DNA of 64,000 bases, from assembly GCA_028023455.1 (NCBI GenBank), contig JAQFVV010000994.1, forward strand, positions 62,001 to 126,000. The letters are read 5' to 3'. This DNA is from Epiperipatus broadwayi (lineage: Eukaryota > Onychophora > Udeonychophora > Euonychophora > Peripatidae). This document shows positions 1 to 11,592 of this stretch, one piece after another. Both the position numbers and the translations under genes were made by a program. Positions within the stretch are counted from its first letter, which is position 1, and the number at the start of each line of letters is the position of its first letter. The notes beneath the pieces were generated by a model. The model ran no database searches. It was not told where the DNA came from and was given only the letters and a program-made list of their open reading frames with translations.

Positions 1-748
1 ATCAATCATCTTTTAGGTTCTGGTGGAACCTGGTGGCATCTAACTGAATTATTAATAGTTGCCTTAACACATAGATAAGCATTAAAACTTGAAGCATCTA
101 TTTTTTCCAGCATTTCTAGCACCCAGTATACGTTTAAAAGAATGGCATTCCCTGACCGTTACAATGTATTCAAACTCTTTTTAATGTCCGTATTTGCTCA
201 GCATCTCTTTAATTTTCGCATTTTAATATTAGTGAAATTATTTTTCTGACCCAATTTTTTTATATCGACATCTTTTTCTTGCAGAGAAATAAACTTGCAA
301 ATATAAATAGTATATTAAACTTTAAAAATTATTTGTAATATTTAAACTTGCTAGTAATTACTATAAGGATAAATTACAAAGTTTTCAATTCATTTTAATT
401 TTTATTTTCAAAGCGAAAGTTACATTTTTAATTTTCTGAAAGGTTGGGAGAAGAGGGAAAATGGAACATTTTTGCTAATTGATTTTTGAAGATTTCTTTT
501 ATATATATTATTTTACATCATTTTCGAATGATATTATTGACTTGGAGTAAAACATTGTTCAAATTTTATGAAACAAGAAATTTTTATTGGTGAAAAATAA
601 CGGACATCATTTAATCGGTAAAATGTAACTTTGGTTTTGAAAACACCAGGCTAAATTTCACTTAATTCTAGACAATTTCCTCTTTTTTTTATCTCCTCTT
701 TTAAATGGGAAGTAATTGCTGTTTTTAATATCTATTTTCTTTTGGCAG

Positions 749-896
749 GTGTCTTAGCCTCGCGAACGGAGCGTCACCATTTCCCGTGCCCGGCACATTT
801 CCTGGATTCTGTGGTACTTGTTATTATAAGTCCAACTCCTGCTCCAGCCTAGCGGCAAATTTGTGCACTGCAACAGGACTAGCGCATTCATTTTAA
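749..896 (+). CDS. terminal coding exon of a cysteine-rich protein of unknown family
   Basis: A GC-rich island in AT-rich DNA begins directly after a strong acceptor (pyrimidine-rich tract ending TTTTGGCAG at 741-748). Read with the first base completing a split codon, 750-893 is open for 48 codons and ends at TAA 894-896; another frame stops at once. The peptide has five cysteines, at residues 1, 21, 24, 31 and 39 of the exon, and contains PGTFPGFCGTCYYKSNSC, rich in Gly, Pro and Ser. The close cysteine spacing suggests a small disulfide-bonded, probably secreted or extracellular module, but I do not recognise the family. The upstream exons and any signal peptide are outside the window or unseen. 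An AATAAA at 1125-1130 could serve polyadenylation. Base composition and the acceptor make a real exon likely; the function is open. Confidence 0.6.
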
Positions 897-2160
897 ATTG
901 ACTAGATTCCAGACAACTTCTAATTTGGAAGTTTATTGTAAAAAAGAAAACTAAGTAAAAAGTATTTATTATTACTCAGAAATATCGTTTTGACTTAATG
1001 ACATTTTTGTTGTGTTTATAATTTTGTAAATTAAAAAAAAAAAAACAACAGTCGTATTATATATGTGAAAATTATTTAATTTTTATTTGATAATTTTATG
1101 AAACGTAAATTTATGAAGTCAAATAATAAAATATTTTAAGATAGTTATTTCTGCTTAAAATGACTTTTTTTAAACTTTCTATTAATAATTATGATAATTT
1201 TCTACTCAAAGATATAGCTGATTTTGAGAGTTAGGCCTTTAATTCACGACACAAAGTTAAAAGATGAAATCCGATTTGGAATGTACGACTGTGCATGAAG
1301 TTTTTAACTAATTATGGAGCAAATTCTTTTATTCATAACATCGCTCAGTGATATTTTATTTAACACAATGAAAAAATTCTAGTTTTCTTGTTTATATATA
1401 TTGCATGCAAGTTTTCTGTGTGAAAGTATATGAAAGTAATTAGACAAATAATACCATTTGATCATTATCAGGGTCATTTATTAGTGTCCATTTTGGAGAG
1501 ATGGGATGAATGGCTTATCTCTATCACTTCCAACGCTCAAATTTCTTATGAATTCCCAAACAATAGAGCATTCAATATTGTTTATTAAATGCTACCCACA
1601 TCACTAGCATACATTATTCTAGTAAACCAGTATTTAAAAGGTTAATGTGTTCTTTACAACATAATACTCATATTTCATATTTACTGGAAGTAGCATGCAT
1701 TTATTTATTTTTTGACTAAATGGTTTTATGTCAAGGGACATTTGAACACTAGAATGGAAGATGGAGAAGGATAACAATTCCATGTACTTGACCAGAGTAG
1801 GTTTTTCCCCATCCAACTACTTTTTACTTGTAGGTTGATAGCATAGACTGAAATCAAATTGTGAAAATTGACACTATTATAATGTGACCTATCTCAATTT
1901 GGTTGACCAATTTTTCAGATAGTGCAACATACGAAGAAGCAATGAAAAAACTAATCGATAAGAAATTATTATTAATGTAGCATGCAAAACAGTGCAAAAA
2001 AGTACCATAAGAAATTTGTTAATAGCAATAAGTAATTTAAATAAAAATAATAAGAAAAGTAGTCCATAAAAGTAAATGTATATATTGATTGCTAAATGTA
2101 ATTCTAGTTTGAAAATAGCTACCAAATTCACTATTTCCTTTATTTTTCTGTAATATCTTA
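897..2160. other. 3' flank of the exon and AT-rich intergenic DNA
   Basis: Beyond the possible poly(A) signal at 1125-1130 I see only AT-rich sequence. Short open frames on the minus strand (1634-1816, 1889-2131) have low-complexity composition, no splice context and no recognisable motif, so I do not call them genes. Confidence 0.5.
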
Positions 2161-2855
2161 TATAAATTCAATTTATCCACTCTACTTTGAACACTTTTTA
2201 GCAAAAAACTTTTTATTATACATATATGCATACACAATCTCACATTTCCACTGTCTGCAGTCTTATTCAAAGCTATAATATAATGAACTAAATAAAATAC
2301 ATAACTATATAAATAATACCATAAAAAACATAAACAATAAAAAATAAAAAAATAATAGATATTATATGATTTAGAAATTAAAAATAATATTCTAAATAAA
2401 TGGATTAGGGTTGAACTGAGAATTATATGAAAATAAAAAAGTATTTTATTAATGTGGGGATAATAAAATTAAAGTTTATGTTTATAAGGAATTAAAAATA
2501 ATAAAAATGAATAATATATTTAAATTAATAGTTGTTCATGAATATGTATATATACAATCAGGAATACACATGTATAATTTATATTTATTTTATATTTATA
2601 TTTTTAATTACCTGGATTATTTTATTTGGGTTTGATTATATTTATATTTATTTCAGTTTTATTATGTTTGTTATATTTTAAGTTTTTTTTTTTTATTGTT
2701 TACATTTTTTATGGTATTATTTATATATTTTATTTTGTTCATTATATCATAGAATGCAGGACAGTCAAAACATAATATTGTGTATGCATATATGTACAGT
2801 AAAAAGTTTTTTTTCTAAAAAGTGTTCAAAGTAGAGTGGATAAATTGAATTTATA
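2161..2855. mobile_element. long fold-back (MITE-like) element with ~190-bp inverted arms
   Basis: The left arm from 2161 (TATAAATTCAATTTATCC...) is the reverse complement of the right arm ending at 2855. Matching continues inward through 2226-2345 on the left and about 2690-2790 on the right, with mismatches and small gaps. The arms frame a very AT-rich centre of about 300 bp with no ORF of note. TA lies at both outer edges, but target-site duplication cannot be separated from the AT-rich context. The structure fits a non-autonomous DNA element or fold-back element; the family is unknown and no second copy was noticed in this window. Confidence 0.65.
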
Positions 2856-3835
2856 TTAAAAATAATGACTAAGTGGTCAGTCATAAATCTCCATACAATC
2901 TTCCAAGAGATTGTATTGATGCAAAAATGTCAATATTGTCTTTTCTTTCCATATTATCTTACAATAAAACATTTTTGTCAAAATTTGAATACAATCATCA
3001 CAAGCAATGATAGCTAATAATTGCTGAATGAAAAGTGGCTAAGCTATATCTAACAAAATTGAGCAATATTACTACTAATGGCAATCACCATTCAATAGTA
3101 CAGAGTGAAAATAGTGAAATGTGACATTATACCTGCATGTATTTTATAAAATAAATGTTTTCAGCTTTGTACATTTTATAAAATGTAGTTGAGTCATTTC
3201 TTTTTACCTAAAAATAAATGAAATAAATGTTTTGATATAAATACCTCGATGGTTTCGTGTCATTTCATGTCTCTCAGTTCTTGTTCCAATGATAAATATT
3301 TTAAAAAACAAAAGATCACTACTTTAAAAACATTGTAGATAAAAAAAATCACCATCTTTAAAATATAAAAAGATCAATCTGTCCTTAAATTTAATATTCA
3401 TGAATCTAAAAATTCAGGTCCAGTTCCCATGCTAACACTGTCACTGATCAGGCCAGCAATAGCTGAAGAAGAGAGAAGAACAATACTACTCAAAGCATTG
3501 TATTATATACTAACCTGTGTGCTTTTACTAGAAGTTGAATGCATTTAGGTCATGGAAATATTCCAACATATAATTAATATACAACAATCACAAAAATCTT
3601 CAGACAAACATAGTAGTACCTCATATCTTTATGTTATAAAACTTTCCAATCATTATTGACCAATTAATGATGTTCCAAACACACACACACACACACACAC
3701 AAAGTCCCATTTTAATTTTGAAAAATAAAATAAAAGACAATTTAATAAATACAAAATATTTCACAATTATGTTGTATTTACATTATAAAGCTAAAGATGT
3801 GGGGGGGGGTATACAGTGTTTGAACCACTAAACAT
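2856..3835. other. AT-rich DNA with an (AC)n tract
   Basis: No gene seen. The only simple feature is a (CA)n microsatellite at about 3679-3701 and a run of ten G at about 3799-3808, unusual in such AT-rich sequence. Confidence 0.5.
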
Positions 3836-4025
3836 CAGACAATCACCATTTCTTATGCTTGCTCAAGCTGTTAAAACAGGCAAAACTTCATACAGTAGTG
3901 GCACTCAGTGCAAGCCAGAGTAATCAATGGATGCAAGAAGGTCTACCCCTTCTTGCATCCATTGATTATTCTGGCTTACACTGAGTGGCACCACTGTATG
4001 GAGAGTTTTGCCTACATAGAGTGTT
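3836..4025. mobile_element. short palindromic copy of the fold-back family (family F)
   Basis: Starts with the family's outer sequence (AATCACCATTTCTTATGCTTG, compare 50580) and continues through CAGGCAAAAC..., GGCACTCAGTG, GCCAGAGTAATCAATGGATG. After only a few bases at about 3941-3948 it reverses through the complement to a terminal GTTTTGCC at about 4012. It is therefore almost a perfect hairpin of two arms of about 65 bp with a tiny loop, the middle of the full-length element (see 50574-51290) having been lost. The open frame on the plus strand here (3908-4126) is a by-product of the palindrome. Confidence 0.8.
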
Positions 4026-4365
4026 TGATTGTTGAAAAACATTCAAATAAATTTTCTTTTATTTTCAACCAACCTAATATTGTAAAACTAAAAATAAATG
4101 AATTTAGAAAACATTATTTGTGTTAAAACAGTTGATAATTTTTGAAATATATTATAAATCTCTTAATATAGAATCATTGTTTAATAATGAATTTTATATG
4201 AAGATGAGAGTCTATTACTTAATTATAATGACTATTGCTATAATTGTCAAAAGTCTCTTTACAGTCATAAAATCTGATGCTTAACAAATCACTTAACATA
4301 TATACACAAGTAAAAATAATTCAGATATTAAGGAAATAAGTTACTTTAAATTGTATGGCAATGTT

Positions 4366-4509
4366 TTATTTGTGTTTACAAAACTTCACCTTTTGATATT
4401 TGGTTTGAAAGTAATAGTCATATACTTGATTACTAAGGAGATCAGTTAAACTATTTTTTTTTGTCAGCCATTCTTCCACTGCATTTAACTGCTCAGGACA
4501 CAGTATAGC
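4366..4509 (-). CDS. candidate minus-strand terminal exon
   Basis: On the minus strand an AG at 4511-4510 (TTCTAG) precedes an open frame of 47 codons from 4509 to TAA at 4366-4368, immediately overlapped by an AATAAA. The peptide contains CPEQLNAVEEWLTKKN and ends in a basic stretch (KVKFCKHK). The composition is protein-like (Glu, Trp, Leu) rather than the Asn/Ile/Lys/Phe mixture of chance frames in this DNA. The acceptor has only a moderate pyrimidine tract. It may be an exon of the same gene as 4721-4775 and 5533-5596, but the phases do not join simply, so it could be an alternative last exon or a chance frame. Confidence 0.3.
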   Translation of the reverse strand, partial: AILCPEQLNAVEEWLTKKNSLTDLLSNQVYDYYFQTKYQKVKFCKHK

Positions 4510-4720
4510 CTAGAATTAGTTGTGTAAACATTATATACTCTTCCGAGCAACTGATCACATGATTATTTTCTTGTATGATGCTAAATAAATCATAATGAAT
4601 CATTTAGTATTATGTTTCAAGTTGTAATGTAAACAAAGCTAAAAAATATGTATACATGCACACTATATAACAAAATTTAAGTTATTAATGAGACTTAAGA
4701 AATAACTTCCAAATTACATT

Positions 4721-4775
4721 TTATTCAGCATCTTTAGCTGAGACAACACCAGATAGCTCTTCACATACAGGACAC
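4721..4775 (-). CDS. candidate minus-strand terminal exon with a CxxC motif
   Basis: The minus strand shows a pyrimidine-rich tract, then two adjacent acceptors (CAG at 4780-4778 and AG at 4777-4776). Using the second, and the two leftover bases AA of the exon at 5533-5596, gives Lys followed by CPVCEELSGVVSAKDAE and TAA at 4721-4723, with AATAAA overlapping the stop. Using the first shifts the frame and yields a hydrophobic peptide that also ends nearby. The CPVC suggests the start of a zinc-binding site, but there is no second ligand pair in the exon. Short, but composition and splice context are better than chance. Confidence 0.35.
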
Positions 4776-4782
4776 CTCTGTC

Positions 4783-5526
4783 AATTCCAAAAAATAAAGT
4801 CGTATAAATAAATATTAATATAGAGAATATGATCAGTTTGCATGGGTAACAATCATATAATATGTTTTTTTTAAGTCTATAAGAATGCCATTTTTATGTG
4901 ATGATAGTTTACTTTGCTTATGTTAAATAAATAAAAAAGTGTTTTGTTTTTATTAGTCCATCTCTTATTCCAACTTCTCAATGTATCACCCACCCTCCGA
5001 AACAAATGTTTTACTTTTTTAAAAAAAATCAAGAAAATTAATTTTTTTAAAAGAGTATAATTTAAAGGCTATGAAGAATCGTAAATATAAATATGTATGT
5101 TGTGTTATAAAACGTACAGATAGATATAAATAATATATACAAAATATATCTCAAGACATGCTTAAATATACTGTGTATGTAATAAAATTAATTAATTAAA
5201 TCATACATGAGCACAAAAACAACTAAACAGCTTAGTCAATCATATCAATGCATGAAGTAAATCAATCGTTTTATCGCTCTATAGTTTTTAGAGTCAGTTG
5301 ATGAATTCCGTTTTCGGGATGAAATACTGTATAGGGATGAAATGATTGTTGGATTTCTGTATGCATTGAATATTGATGACTAGCTATTTATTCATTTGCT
5401 TGCGTGCGATTTCATTAATCAACTTTGTTTCATATACTTATATATTGTAATAAAATAGATTTTAAAAAGACTACTTCAGGGTAAAGACCTATGTAACACG
5501 AGGAATATTTAAAAAAAAAAAGCATT
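4783..5526. other. putative intron between the two minus-strand candidate exons
   Basis: AT-rich, no repeat recognised. A 31-codon frame on the minus strand at about 5271-5366 has no splice or promoter context. Confidence 0.3.
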
Positions 5527-5690
5527 ACTCACTTGGCTTTCGAATTGTTGGCTAGTGGAGGTTTGAGAAGTTTTCCATCCTTGTTCTCTCCTTTAGCTAA
5601 CAATAAAATTCCTATTTACGATCCAATATTAGATAGTTAGCTGAATGAGCTATCAGTTGGCTATCTGGAAAAAACTACTAAACCTGATCA
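5520..5690. repeat. segment duplicated at 39985-40115
   Basis: Shared blocks in order include CATTA(C/T)TCA, GGTTTGAG, TTCCA-CTTGTT and GATAGTTAGCT, with the same spacing apart from a deletion in the right-hand copy. Both copies are in the same orientation. Contains the candidate exon 5533-5596. Confidence 0.5.
5533..5596 (-). CDS. candidate internal exon with a strong donor site
   Basis: On the minus strand 5596-5533 is bounded by TTGTTAG and by a consensus donor GTGAGT (5532-5527). The open frame gives KGENKDGKLLKPPLANN and then SKA, with two bases left at the donor; one other frame begins with a stop and the third stops within the exon. A diverged copy of the segment lies at about 39985-40115, where the corresponding peptide keeps NK-G-LLKP-NSK but is followed by a stop and has lost the donor. 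Similarity also extends into flanking intron-like DNA, so this is a duplicated genomic segment, either of a host gene or of an unidentified repeat. Probably spliced to 4721-4775. Confidence 0.4.
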
Positions 5691-7540
5691 GAACTTGGGA
5701 TTTTTTTAAAAGTTTATCTGGTTTGGATTGAAGCACAGATAATGTTCATGGTGTTTAGATGTTCTATTTATCAATCATGTATAAGTTAATTACCACAACA
5801 AACTTTAAGATTGCAGCCAATTAAAATCATTGTTATTACAATTGTAGGAACCCACAAACCATCAAAATAACTCAAGCTTATGTTCACTAACTTTAGTATT
5901 GATGACTTGAGTTGGCTGTAGTTTTAAATTTTATTTCTGATAATTAATTTATGTATTATTATTTTCACTTTAGTATTGGCCACCTTTGATTTATATATAT
6001 ATATAAGATGAATAATAAATACCCAATTGTTTAGCAAAAAAATCACAATGAAAACAGGAAGAAAATAATTGTACACTAAATTTTAGCAAAAAAAAAAAAC
6101 AGCAACTTAAGATACACGAAATAAAAATTATATTATTTGTTAATTATATTATTATTAAATTAATTTGTATAACAGAAAACAAAACAACAGAAAAATTAAT
6201 GTAAAAAAAAAAATCAAATATTAATTATATAATGCGGTAAATTATTATGCCAAAGTGATTTGATAATAAAGTTGATATTACATACTGCAAAATAACTTTT
6301 CCTTAGATGAAATCAGCAATTTCTGTAAGAAAATCAACTATGATATCTGCTATATTTTGTTTCAAGCTCTCCTTGCATATATCTGTACATTATTGCAGAT
6401 AATAGTTTACATTTTGTTGATAACTTTTGGCTGTTAACTCTATTATAATATTACAGTATTTTTCAACACACACATACCTATATATATATGACACAATGCC
6501 TATTATGTATATAATATATCAATTCAGAGTATAGTGTAAAAAAAAATTAAGAAACCATGTTATTAATGATAAATTGAAATAACACATTTTCATGTATATT
6601 TTTGTGTGTATGCTCACTCATTCACATCCACTTAATAAATAAAAATAAAAGCTTATTGCACTTTATTTGTATTTTTATAAAATAAAATGATTAGTGAAGT
6701 GTCAGACTTTCATTTCACTTAAACTTGTCTATATGATATCCTTTTTTTTTCAATAACTGTTTTTCCCTTTAAATAAATGTATAGCAGTCTTATTATCAGC
6801 ATACTATCATCTCTATTTGTCCTGATGTTTTTTAAATCCACATTGACATTTCAAATCTATAAAGTTACTTCTACTTTTCATTTTCCATTTCATACTCTTA
6901 GATAAGCTCTTTGAATTCTAATATTTTGATGCAATACAATTTTTTTTTTACAATTCTTTTTTTATCTGCACTTATAAATAAATAGCACATTTTTTGTCTT
7001 ATAACATTTTTGTGTGCATTGCTTTGTTTTTTTCATTAATTTATCCCCTAGTGAGAATTTCTGAACACTTTATACTGTAATATGCATATTTTTCTATATA
7101 CATTATAATATAAAATTTTACTTTGAAAATTTTTTATAGATGGCAAGAAAATCAAAAAAATTCCTTAAAGTAATAGAATTTAGTTATACTCTGACAAATC
7201 CCTGTATTATATTCTGACAGGTTTTTGGTGTTACCATTTTTATGTCACTGTTTAAAGAAAATAGTTTGAATAACCAAAAATGTGCTTATTTATGATTTTT
7301 TATAGAATAATTTATACAATATTTATTAGGGGTCATAAATATAAATTATTAATAATTTATTTTGAATGGAAATACTTTATTTTCAAAATAGAATGTTATA
7401 TCAGAGGACAATGGAAATATGACCTAAAACTATTTTGAAGCTTAACATTCTACATAAGCAATCTAATTATAATAATGAATATGAAAATATCGTAATTTTG
7501 CAATAAATATTGAAAATTTTTAAACTTTTAATCATTTAAG
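5691..7540. other. AT-rich DNA without recognised features
   Basis: No gene or clear repeat seen, apart from short (TA)n and A- or T-runs. A faint antisense RT-like trace around 6780-6930 was considered and not accepted. Confidence 0.4.
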
Positions 7541-7544
7541 TGTA

Positions 7545-8262
7545 GATGCTCCAGTTGGACGAATGAGTTAAAACTCTAAACGTTTGATTGGTCAATTACA
7601 AAATCAGCAGTAAAAATATATTCATCTTTTAATAATATATTCATTTTAGTTTTGTTTGTAAAAAGGATATTAATAATTTGTCAGATTATTAAAATCAATG
7701 AAAGTATTTCAAAAATAAATTTCTATTTATAATTATAAAAAATATTTGATAGCAGAAGACCTAAAATGAAAGTTTGTAACAAATTAAAAAGTATTACAGA
7801 AATCATTGATTTTTTCTCAATTTTACATTGTGAAAAAGTAAATAATTTTTACTAAAATCTTAACTATTTTTCTAAAATAATTTTATTTTCAGCATATTTT
7901 ATCTAAATAATTTATAATATGTCAAAAAATACTTTTAAAATGCTCTAAAATGTATCATTTTTATTTTCAAAATTAAACAAAGAAATGGGAGTGGTGAAAA
8001 TTATTAACAAGCAGTCTCTTTTGACCAATATGAGCAACAACCAATCAGTACTTAGGAAATACTGCCTTCTTCCATTTTTAAAACTTAAATTTGAATATTA
8101 TTGATTTTTTTACTTGTAAAATAATTTTAGAGAGGGCAGCATCTTACGGTACTTTTTTGAAGTTTTAAAATGACCGTAAATTCACTATGGTAATGTAAAA
8201 AGTGATGATTTTTGAGTGACTAAAAGCCATGTTGTTTATAAACAGAATCTTCTATAAAAGGG
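7545..8262 (+). repeat. old dispersed repeat, inverted partner at 32370-33120
   Basis: Blocks shared with the reverse complement of 32370-33120, in order: CGAATGAGTTAAAA; TAATAATTTGTCAGATTAT; CTTAACTATTTTTCTAAAAT; TTTTTTACTTGTAAAATAAT; CATCTTAC near the right end. The copy ends at GGG (8260-8262) directly followed by TTAA, which fits the end of a piggyBac-type element; the partner ends in CCCTTTGACTGCC, also piggyBac-like. Non-coding, diverged, about 720 bp. Confidence 0.6.
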
Positions 8263-9594
8263 TTAAAGCATATTTTGTTAGATATAAGACAAATGAATAA
8301 TTATTTGTTCAGATTTTTTTAAAAAAAGACAAAAAAATGAAGATTCCATTGATTTGTAAAATGAAAACAATCTTTGTAGAAATGATGATATATAATCTTT
8401 TTGTTTTGATTATGATCTCATTTTTATAATATTATAGAAAGAAAATGTAAACATTTAAAATTTATTTCAGTAGTAAATAAAAATATCTATCAAATGAAGT
8501 CAAATTTATTATTTTCTGATAAGTAATAATGATTTAATCTTAAATTTTATGCTGAATGTGAAATAAAGAAAACAGTGAAATGCTAAAGAAACAACAGAGA
8601 GTTAAAAATATACTTTACAAATTTTTTTAAATTTTGTAAAATCATTAGCTTTATGCTTAGAAAGATTTTATAACTTGAAATATTGTACCATGTCAATCTT
8701 TTAAAAAAATTTAAAAAGCAAAGAATTAAATGTATGCCCTTTCAACATAATCTGAAAAAAACATTATTAATAAACATGATTATTTACCACAATCTGAGAC
8801 AAAAGCAATGATTGCTACCATATTGTAAAATTGATTAAATTTATAAATTTTAATGTTTTCATTTTTTGCTTAATTAAATTTTTTATTCATTTTCATTTTT
8901 TTAAATAACATAATTAAAATAGTGTGTATATTAATACAGTGCACATTGTGGCTTCACTATATAAAGTTGTTTCAAGTTTATTTGAAATGAATCTTTGGGC
9001 CTCTTTCTACTACATAATTAGTAATGTTAAAAACATTTTTTATCATTGCATTTCTTATCTAAAGAAGTTTAACGCATAGCTCTTAAGTAAATTAGTGATG
9101 AAAGAAAATCATATATTACATAGAGCTCTATTTTGTAAAAAAAAAATTAAAATAAGGAACCTGTCACTTTTTCTAAAGTACATAATTTGGAGGAAAGTAT
9201 TACCTTCATTATATAGCAGGAAATTTAAATATTTAATTTATAAATTCTTAAACTTTATTTTTCTTTTATAACACAATAGTTATTTTTTGTGATTGACAAT
9301 ATATGTAATATACACACATATATGGAAAACTGGCATAGAACTATGCTAGAAATAATTTTTTTTTTTACATAGAAAAAATCAGGGAATAAAGTTTTTACTA
9401 ATATAACATGATAATGATGAACCTTTTTTTCTTCTAACACTTTTGATGAATACAAATGGTGCTCTACAAAATATTATTTTTATCCCATAATAATTTTAGT
9501 TTGGGTAACAATTAATAACTTTCTTTGCTTCTGGGTTTACTTGATAGTTAGTATACAACAATTAAAAATATTGAATAAACTTTATTAACAATAT
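8263..9594. other. AT-rich DNA without recognised features
   Basis: No gene seen. The minus-strand frame at 9255-9455 is low-complexity with no motif. Confidence 0.4.
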
Positions 9595-9606
9595 ATGTTG
9601 TTGTTG

Positions 9607-9694
<88 letters not shown>

Positions 9695-9875
9695 CATCAT
9701 CATCATCATCAAGTATTGTAACTTTATCTTTCTTATTGCATTGCCAAATCCCTAATGTTCTTTATTACCTTTTACAATGCTTTTTACAACCCATTATTGA
9801 CAGTTTTGATTACTCCAGTATTGTTTTCAGAACTATAACAAACATAATACAAATACATAAATACAATTATGCATG
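9595..9875 (-). mobile_element. retroposon 3' end with TAA-repeat tail
   Basis: On the plus strand (TTG)n, (TTA)n and (TCA)n occupy 9597-9709. Read on the minus strand this is a TGA/TAA-repeat tail following about 165 bp of unique sequence that ends ATAAAGTTACAATACTTG, which resembles the 3' end of the LINE at 15.8 kb. The unique part shares TTTGTATT-TGTTTGTTATAGTTCTGAA with about 32038-32085 in the same orientation, so it belongs to a dispersed family. The plus-strand poly-Leu frame over the microsatellite is not a gene. Confidence 0.55.
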
Positions 9876-11142
9876 AAAGATCATGAGAGCGCATACACTG
9901 ATTAACAAGAGATCAAAATTTACGGTGAAATCTCACCTTAGTTTTCCCCCTAAACAAGCCATTGGATTAATCCAGAAACTGAACAGTATTATTAATAATA
10001 ACGAGGTGATCAAAAAAGATCCATTTTTTATATAAAATTCAAACCTCCCTGCAGATGATTTTTGGTTGTTAATTTACAGAAAAAAACAAGCATGGTGAAT
10101 GCCATGATTGCCACAAGTGAAGATAAGTATAATTTACGATCATATGCAGAAGCAATCAAAACACCAAGAACAAGTAAAAAAAAAACAATGAAAAGGTAGG
10201 CGGTGGAACTAAACAATTTAAATAATGGTAAGAGGCAGGGCAGAGTCCAAGATTTCATAAATCGACTGTTAATGATGTAATGAAACTAGATATGCTTTCA
10301 GACACATCAGAAATTCAAATTAATATTATGGAAGAAAACTGGACAGAAGCAAGTCTAAATAAAACAGCAGAAGTCTTCAACTCAACCATCCCACGAGATT
10401 TATATTTCTTTTTCAAACGTTTTTTTATTAGCCGATCAATTGTACTAGCGATCGTAGATATAAACTGCATGTTATATAAGTTTCCCAAAGATCTAGTATA
10501 TGAATCAATTAATGAAAATAACCTATAGGATTCAATATTTCGAATTGCAGACCATATAAATCACATATATATTGTAGTGGAATTTTATAATGAAGAACAA
10601 AAAGAGAGATTTGAAAAAAAAATCAAAACACCACATAAATTTGCAGTAATCAAAGTAAATCCAGACCAAGAAAATATTATTAATGGAATAATAAAAAAAC
10701 ATGTTTTTAACCTATAATATTATCGACTTCAAAAAACTAATACAGCCTTTCGGAGAAGTGATCGGGTTTCAAAACATGTATTTATAAAACACTCCAATAC
10801 CGATTTTAAGTAATAGCTACCGATTTAAAGTATGTTTAAATAAAAACATAGGCCCAAATGATATTCCTATGCATATAACAGACCAAGAAATGAGTCTTCT
10901 TTTAACAATTTGTGGAACAAAAATGTAATGCTTTAATTGCAAAGAAAGAGGACACATAATCAGTGAGTGCCCAAAACTAAAATGCCAACACTGTAAGCTG
11001 AGAGTGACACCGACCCATCAATGTAAGGATTTCAACACAAAAGATATAGACAACACACAACATGAGATAGATGTACTAGTCCAGGAAAAAACAAAAATTC
11101 AAATAAATGAGTAAATGAATACAAAAGCAAAACTCCCCATAC

Positions 11143-11215
11143 AGTAGTAGTTTTGCCTTTGTTTACAACAAATTATGTGCCAGTATGGAGATAGTGATCA
11201 TGTGATAAATGAATA
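11143..11215. mobile_element. fold-back family F fragment inside LINE ORF1
   Basis: GCAAAACTCCCCATACAGTA is followed almost at once by GTTTTGCC, and the block ends GTGATCATGTGAT, the complement of the family's outer end (ATCACATGATCAC at 50574). A tiny deleted copy interrupting ORF1. Confidence 0.6.
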
Positions 11216-11274
11216 CAACACAATACACACAAAATGAGTATCTCAAAAGCACATAGAAGTAATAGAAACAAATG

Positions 11275-11592
11275 TACATATTCATCCTTCAGAGCTAATC
11301 ATCAATAAAACCTCGGAGGATATATTAAACACATTAATATCAACTCCTCAACAAATAGACTCAGAAGTAAATAATACCTCAAATAAACATAAACCCGGAT
11401 GCCCTCCACTCCAAAAACATAGTAGGAAAACAAATAAACATACATATTCATCCTTCAGAGCTAATCATCAATAAAATGTCGGGGAATATATTAAACACAT
11501 TAATATCAACAACAAATAGACTCAGAAATAAATAATACCTCAAGTAAACGTAAACCCGGACACCCTCCACTCTAAAAATGTAGTAGGAAATC
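11275..11592 (+). repeat. ~166-bp tandem duplication within LINE ORF1
   Basis: TACATATTCATCCTTCAGAG begins both units, at 11275 and at 11441. The second unit differs by small deletions and substitutions. Not seen in the minus LINE copy, so it arose in this copy or its lineage. Confidence 0.75.

Noticed and set aside
1-78. Open frame at the left edge containing a Gly/Trp-rich peptide
   Set aside because: 25 codons without a donor site or continuation; it could be chance.
6780-6930. Possible antisense RTE reverse-transcriptase trace
   Set aside because: Only isolated short similarities in changing frames, without an ordered set of motifs.
9595-9876. Poly-Leu frame resembling a signal or membrane segment
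   Set aside because: A translated TTA microsatellite running into a retroposon 3' end.
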